Shown piece by piece: positions 4,982 through 8,127 of a DNA stretch of 8,127 nucleotides (the first letter of the stretch is position 1; each line of letters begins with the position of its first letter). The stretch is from JACQFZ01 sp036396275. GTDB lineage: Bacteria > Pseudomonadota > Gammaproteobacteria > Acidiferrobacterales > Sulfurifustaceae. The stretch covers positions 1 through 8,127 of the forward strand of contig DASWLD010000124.1 of NCBI GenBank assembly GCA_036396275.1, written 5' to 3'. A program made the translations under genes and the position numbers. Below the pieces are notes generated by a model, which was not told the origin of the DNA, did not search any database, and saw only the letters and a list, made by a program, of their open reading frames with translations.

Positions 4982-5076
4982 GAAACCGCAGATGAACGCA
5001 GATGAACGCAGATGAAAAAAATGCGACAGCTCGATCCGTGTTTATCCGCGTTTATCTGCGGTTCCAAGTGTCTTAG
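4982..5076. repeat. palindromic repeat family A, copy 2
   Basis: The left arm (4982-5016) reads GAAACCGCAGAT followed by two GAACGCAGAT units. The right arm (5038-5076) is the inverted form, with CGTGTTTATCCGCGTTTATC, then TGCGGTTCCAAGTGTCTTAG. The centre is only about 20 bp (A-rich, then GCGACAGCTCGATC). Similarity to copy 1 at 1724-1866 includes the outer flank (GCGGTTCCA..AGT..CTTA). It fills most of the 118-bp gap between the lipoprotein gene and the trpD2-like gene and ends 11 nt from the latter's ATG. Confidence 0.85.
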
Positions 5077-5088
5077 AAGGACCATCGA

Positions 5089-5523
5089 TCAGCGCTGGGC
5101 GTCGAGTTGCGCGGCCTTGGCGAACGCCGCTTCGGCGCCGGCTTGATCGCCGGTTTGCGTCAGCGCCTGTCCGATCAAACGCCAGTTCGCCGCGCGCAAC
5201 TGCGCGTTATCCCCCGCGAAGCTGTTCGACTTGCCGGCAAATTGCGCCGCTTGACCGGCTTGCCCTTGATGCAGGTTCACGCGCGCGAGTTCATGCCACA
5301 GCGTCGGATTACGCGGCTCAATGCGCAGCGCCCGCTCCAGGTTCGCGGCCGCGGTGCTGAGTCGGCCGGCACTCATGTCGTCGCGCGCGTTTCGCGCCAA
5401 TGCGATCACGGCGTCGTTTTCCGACGCGACCGCCGGCGCTTCGGGTCTTTCCGGCGGCGCCAGCGTCGCACAGGCCGCGAGGAATCCGAGCGCGCACGCC
5501 GCGACAATGCGAAGAAGGGTCAT
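5089..5523 (-). CDS. lpoP: TPR lipoprotein, likely PBP1B activator of the LpoP type
   Basis: This 144-residue protein has a lipoprotein signal peptide: a hydrophobic stretch ending in the lipobox LAAC with C18 as the lipidated residue. A Pro/Glu-rich linker follows (LAPPERPEAP), then about three TPR-like helix pairs at roughly 38-71, 74-104 and 110-142, with signatures such as LERALRIEPRNPTLWHELA and AEAAFAKAAQLD. Its start ATG overlaps the mrcB stop by 4 nt (ATGA, 5523-5520), so the two are translationally coupled. In Pseudomonas aeruginosa the TPR lipoprotein LpoP, encoded beside PBP1B, activates that synthase in place of LpoB. The same pairing, size and architecture here make this the best reading. 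The role is inferred from context and architecture. The residue after the cysteine is alanine, not aspartate, which is consistent with outer-membrane sorting. Confidence 0.82.
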   Translation of the reverse strand: MTLLRIVAACALGFLAACATLAPPERPEAPAVASENDAVIALARNARDDMSAGRLSTAAANLERALRIEPRNPTLWHELARVNLHQGQAGQAAQFAGKSNSFAGDNAQLRAANWRLIGQALTQTGDQAGAEAAFAKAAQLDAQR

Positions 5524-7826
5524 AGTCCGAACAATCTCCTGAACCAGTTCTTGATCGTTGTGCCCGGCGAACCGGTGCTGCACGGCGCGGTTTCGGTGGG
5601 CGCGCTGCCGCGTATGAACGGCATGTCGACGGTACCGGCGCAACCGCTGTCGGCGCGAAGCCCGGACGACGGTTCGATACTTACCACTTCGACCGTATCG
5701 GGCAGCGGCGGCGCCAGTGGCTCCGGATCGAGCTGGGCCATCATCGTGCCCCACACCGTCAGCGCCCCGCTCGCTCCCGTGAGTCCGGTCGGCTGGTTGT
5801 CGTCGCGCCCAACCCAAACCACGGCCAGCTTATCGCCGGTGAAGCCGGCGAACCAGCTATCGCGTAGATCGTCGGTGGTTCCGGTCTTGCCGGCGATATT
5901 GAGACTTTCCGGCAGGTAGCCGCGCAAACCGGTGGCGGTGCCGCGCCGAACGACTTCCTGCATTGCGGTCGTCACTAAATAGGTGGGTGCGGCGTCGACA
6001 GTTTGCGCAACGGCGAGTCCGTAGCGCTTGAGCGGCACGCCGGCCGGTGTCAGCACCTCGCGAATCGCGCGCAGTCGCGTACGAAATCCGCCGCTCGCGA
6101 GCGTTTGATACATCTGCGCCACCTCGAACGGGGTCAGCCCGGTGCCGCCGAGCAGGGTCGAGCCGTACGGCGGGAGCCGCCGTTCGATGCCAAGTCGCTC
6201 TGTGGTATCGATGATCGCCGGCAGGCCGAGGTCGAGCCCGAGTCGCGCCGCGGCCACGTTATAGGATTCGGCGAGCGCCGTTTGCAGCGGCACCTCGCCG
6301 TGAAACTGTTTGTCGTAATTCTGCGGCGCCCACTCGTTCACGCCGGGTTCGCGCCAGGTGAGCGGGCTGTCGTCGAGGCGCGTCACCAGCGTGTAGTGTT
6401 CCGGCCGCGACAGCGCCGTCAAATAAATCGCGGGCTTGATCAGCGAGCCCACTTGGCGCACGGCGTCGAGCGCGCGATTGAAGCCTTCGTAGCCGGCGCG
6501 GCGGCCGCCGACGATGGCCAGGACCTCGCCGTCCTCGCTGCCGGTGACCACGGCCGCGCCTTCGAGCGTGTTCGGCGGAATCCGCCGCTGTTTTTCGAGC
6601 GCGCTCAACCGCGCGGTAAGTGATTGCTCCGCGGCGCGCTGCACGCGCGGATCGAGCGTGGTGAAGATGCGCAAACCTTCCGAGCGCAAATCCTCCTCGG
6701 AATAGTCCTGGCGCAGTTGGCGGTGCACCAGATTCAAGAACGCGGGGTAGGCCGAGGTGCCGATCGGCGCGCCCGGCGTTACGTCGAGCGGCGACGTCTT
6801 CGCGCGCAGCAGTTCATCGTCGCCGATGACGTTCTGCTCGGCCAAGCCGGCGAGCACTAGGTTGCGCCGCGCGAGGGCGCGGTTCGGATGTTTGCGCGGA
6901 TCGTAATGCGACGGTCCTTTGACGAGACCGACCAAGAGCGCGGCTTGCGTCAAGGTCAGCTGTTCGAGCGGGTGCTCGAAATAAAACTGCGCGGCGAGCC
7001 CAAAGCCGTGAATGGCGCGGTTGCCGTCCTGGCCAAGATAAATTTCATTGATATACGCTTCGAGGATTTCGTCTTTGTTGTAATGCGCATCGAGCAGCAG
7101 CGCCATGATCGCTTCGGTCGCCTTGCGCCGCAGCGTGCGTTCCGACGTGAGATAGAAATTCTTTACCAGCTGCTGTGTCAGCGTGCTGGCACCTTGCACC
7201 GCGCTCGCGGCGCGTAGGTTTGCCCACAGCGCACGTGCGATGGCGTGCGGGTCGATACCGTGGTGCTCGTAGAACTTGCGGTCTTCGGTTGCGATCAGTG
7301 CTTGAATCAGCACCCGCGGTACTTGGTCGAGCTTTACCAGCACGCGATCTTCATTGCGCGCTGGGTAGATGCCGCCGATCGGAAGCGGATCGAGCCGCGC
7401 GAGCGCCACCGCTTGGCCGCTGTTCAGATCTTCAAGCCGGTCGATGCGATCGCCGGAGAAAGCCACGTGCAAGTGTTGCGACGGCTGTACACCGTCCCAA
7501 AACGCGAACGGCCGCGAGCGCAGATCGATGCTACTCGGTTCGCGCGTGTACGATCCCGGCTCATCGAGCGCGCCGTAGCGGTAGTTCAGCGCCGCCAACT
7601 CCGTGCTGAGATTCGCCGCCGACAGTTTCTTGCCGGGATAAAGTTCAAGCGGTCCGGCATAAACACGCGCCGGCAGCGCCCAGCGTTTGCCTTCGAACTG
7701 CACGCGAATCGTGTGATCGAGATAAGCGACATAAACGGCCAGGGCCGCAATCAATATCAGCGCCGCGGAAGCGACTACCCGCGGTCGCCAGAGCTTCCTC
7801 AATTTTCTGAATATCTTGATACGCAT
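5520..7826 (-). CDS. mrcB: penicillin-binding protein 1B, bifunctional peptidoglycan synthase
   Basis: This class A PBP polymerises lipid II into glycan strands and cross-links the peptides, anchored in the inner membrane. It has 768 residues against 844 in E. coli, mostly because the cytoplasmic N-terminus is short. The transmembrane helix is at about 17-36 after a basic start. A UB2H-like region spans about 50-145. The GT51 domain (about 155-330) has TEDRKFYEHHGID at 180-192 with catalytic E181, GASTLTQQLVKNFYLT at 212-227, and RRKATEAIMALLLD with E238. The transpeptidase domain (about 385-700) has SLIK with nucleophile S461, SYN at 521-523 and AGKTGTTDD with K647-G649. C729 and C749 near the end could form a disulfide. 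The C-terminus NWFRRLFGL is amphipathic. All catalytic motifs are intact. It overlaps the lipoprotein gene by 4 nt. The ATG lacks a strong Shine-Dalgarno, but the membrane segment supports this start. Confidence 0.96.
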   Translation of the reverse strand: MRIKIFRKLRKLWRPRVVASAALILIAALAVYVAYLDHTIRVQFEGKRWALPARVYAGPLELYPGKKLSAANLSTELAALNYRYGALDEPGSYTREPSSIDLRSRPFAFWDGVQPSQHLHVAFSGDRIDRLEDLNSGQAVALARLDPLPIGGIYPARNEDRVLVKLDQVPRVLIQALIATEDRKFYEHHGIDPHAIARALWANLRAASAVQGASTLTQQLVKNFYLTSERTLRRKATEAIMALLLDAHYNKDEILEAYINEIYLGQDGNRAIHGFGLAAQFYFEHPLEQLTLTQAALLVGLVKGPSHYDPRKHPNRALARRNLVLAGLAEQNVIGDDELLRAKTSPLDVTPGAPIGTSAYPAFLNLVHRQLRQDYSEEDLRSEGLRIFTTLDPRVQRAAEQSLTARLSALEKQRRIPPNTLEGAAVVTGSEDGEVLAIVGGRRAGYEGFNRALDAVRQVGSLIKPAIYLTALSRPEHYTLVTRLDDSPLTWREPGVNEWAPQNYDKQFHGEVPLQTALAESYNVAAARLGLDLGLPAIIDTTERLGIERRLPPYGSTLLGGTGLTPFEVAQMYQTLASGGFRTRLRAIREVLTPAGVPLKRYGLAVAQTVDAAPTYLVTTAMQEVVRRGTATGLRGYLPESLNIAGKTGTTDDLRDSWFAGFTGDKLAVVWVGRDDNQPTGLTGASGALTVWGTMMAQLDPEPLAPPLPDTVEVVSIEPSSGLRADSGCAGTVDMPFIRGSAPTETAPCSTGSPGTTIKNWFRRLFGL

Positions 7827-7867
7827 GAAATTAGATCGGTCGCGAGGACGCCAGGCCGGGTCGCGGC

Positions 7868-7873
7868 ATTATA
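7868..7873 (-). promoter_or_regulatory. candidate -10 box for the mrcB-lpoP operon
   Basis: On the minus strand this is a perfect TATAAT in the 74-bp gap upstream of mrcB, 41 nt before the ATG. No acceptable -35 hexamer occurs at 15-19 bp spacing and there is no TGn extension, so it would need an activator or may be chance. Confidence 0.35.
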
Positions 7874-7900
7874 CGTTGACCGGCCATCGGCCTAGCCGTT

Positions 7901-8067
7901 TCAGGACCCGCCGACGAACCCGAGCCGGCGCCACGCCTCGTACATCACCACCGCGACGGCGTTCGATAAGTTCAGGCTGCGATTTTCGAACGAGCGCAGC
8001 GAGTAGGGCTACAACATTTGCCCGTGGCCGGCGGATTTTCCGGTTGATAGAGTAGGACGTCGAACAT
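7901..8067 (-). pseudogene. trmL: trmL remnant: tRNA (cytidine/uridine-34 2'-O)-methyltransferase with internal deletion
   Basis: TrmL is a SPOUT methyltransferase of about 155 residues that methylates the wobble ribose in leucine tRNAs. From the ATG at 8067-8065 the sequence reads MFDVLLYQPENPPATGK, recognisably the family N-terminus (typically LYQPEIPPNTGN). Three positions of the normally conserved motif are altered. That frame then stops at 7974-7972 after 31 codons. In another frame, the last codons read ENRSLNLSNAVAVVMYEAWR then RLGFVGGS and a TGA at 7903-7901. This is the intact family C-terminus. Roughly 100-110 middle codons, including the SAM-binding knot's first half, are gone. The junction around 7990-8017 contains CCCTACTCGCTGCGCTCG on the minus strand. 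This is either a decayed gene or an assembly or sequencing artefact near a contig end. A functional copy may exist elsewhere. Confidence 0.8.
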
Positions 8068-8127
8068 GCGCGAACTGGTGTTTTGCGGTCGGCGTTGGCT
8101 ACAGTTCAGTCAGAACACGGTGAGACG

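Noticed and set aside
1724..5076. Possible CRISPR array because of regularly repeated GCAGAT units
   Set aside because: The units are 10 bp, contiguous, and arranged as inverted repeats with no spacers. No cas gene is present.
4971..5088. LexA-type box upstream of the trpD2-like gene, since E. coli ybiB is reported as SOS-linked
   Set aside because: No CTGT-N8-ACAG or near match is visible; the gap is filled by the repeat.
5524..5817. Upstream extension of the lipoprotein frame within mrcB
   Set aside because: It overlaps the conserved C-terminal coding part of mrcB. The ATG at 5523 gives a clean signal peptide with lipobox and an ATGA overlap.
8068..8127. End of another gene upstream of trmL (a frame reading RLTVF then stop)
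   Set aside because: Only five codons are visible, too little to identify a gene or even support coding.

Overview
The window looks like chromosomal DNA from a GC-rich gammaproteobacterium, probably an uncultured or environmental lineage. The evidence is the E. coli-like neighbourhood gpmI / yibN-like rhodanese / secB / gpsA, the mrcB plus TPR-lipoprotein pair known from Pseudomonas (ponB-lpoP), and several families of palindromic intergenic repeats. The genus cannot be assigned from sequence alone. Almost all genes are housekeeping. The unusual material lies between the genes and at the right edge.

Layout. At 1-640 (minus) is the N-terminal part of gpmI, cut by the window edge. A 154-bp divergent promoter region follows. 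On the plus strand come a membrane-anchored rhodanese-like protein (795-1211), a 15-codon mini-ORF that exactly bridges to the next gene, secB (1255-1710) and gpsA (1882-2883). E. coli has grxC between yibN and secB; here it is absent and only the mini-ORF occupies its place. On the minus strand, read from the right, come a decayed trmL remnant (8067-7901), mrcB/PBP1B (7826-5520), an LpoP-like TPR lipoprotein overlapping mrcB by 4 nt (5523-5089), a TrpD2/YbiB-like protein (4970-3867) and a stand-alone FimT-type pseudopilin (3539-2970) that converges on gpsA.

How the genes relate. gpmI serves glycolysis and gpsA makes glycerol-3-phosphate for phospholipids. SecB feeds the Sec export route. PBP1B polymerises and cross-links peptidoglycan, and the coupled lipoprotein is its likely outer-membrane activator. 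The FimT-like pilin carries a C-terminal GRAR that fits the GRxR motif linked to DNA binding in natural transformation.

The most distinctive structure is a set of intergenic palindromic repeats. Each is an inverted repeat, and in the clearest cases each arm is itself a short tandem repeat (10-bp or 8-bp units). Two copies of the 10-bp family lie directly upstream of gpsA and the trpD2-like gene, both of which lack an obvious Shine-Dalgarno. One copy contains a second, unrelated two-hairpin element. At the right edge, trmL is reduced to its first ~16 and last ~28 codons, out of frame with one another. No wholly new multi-gene system is evident.
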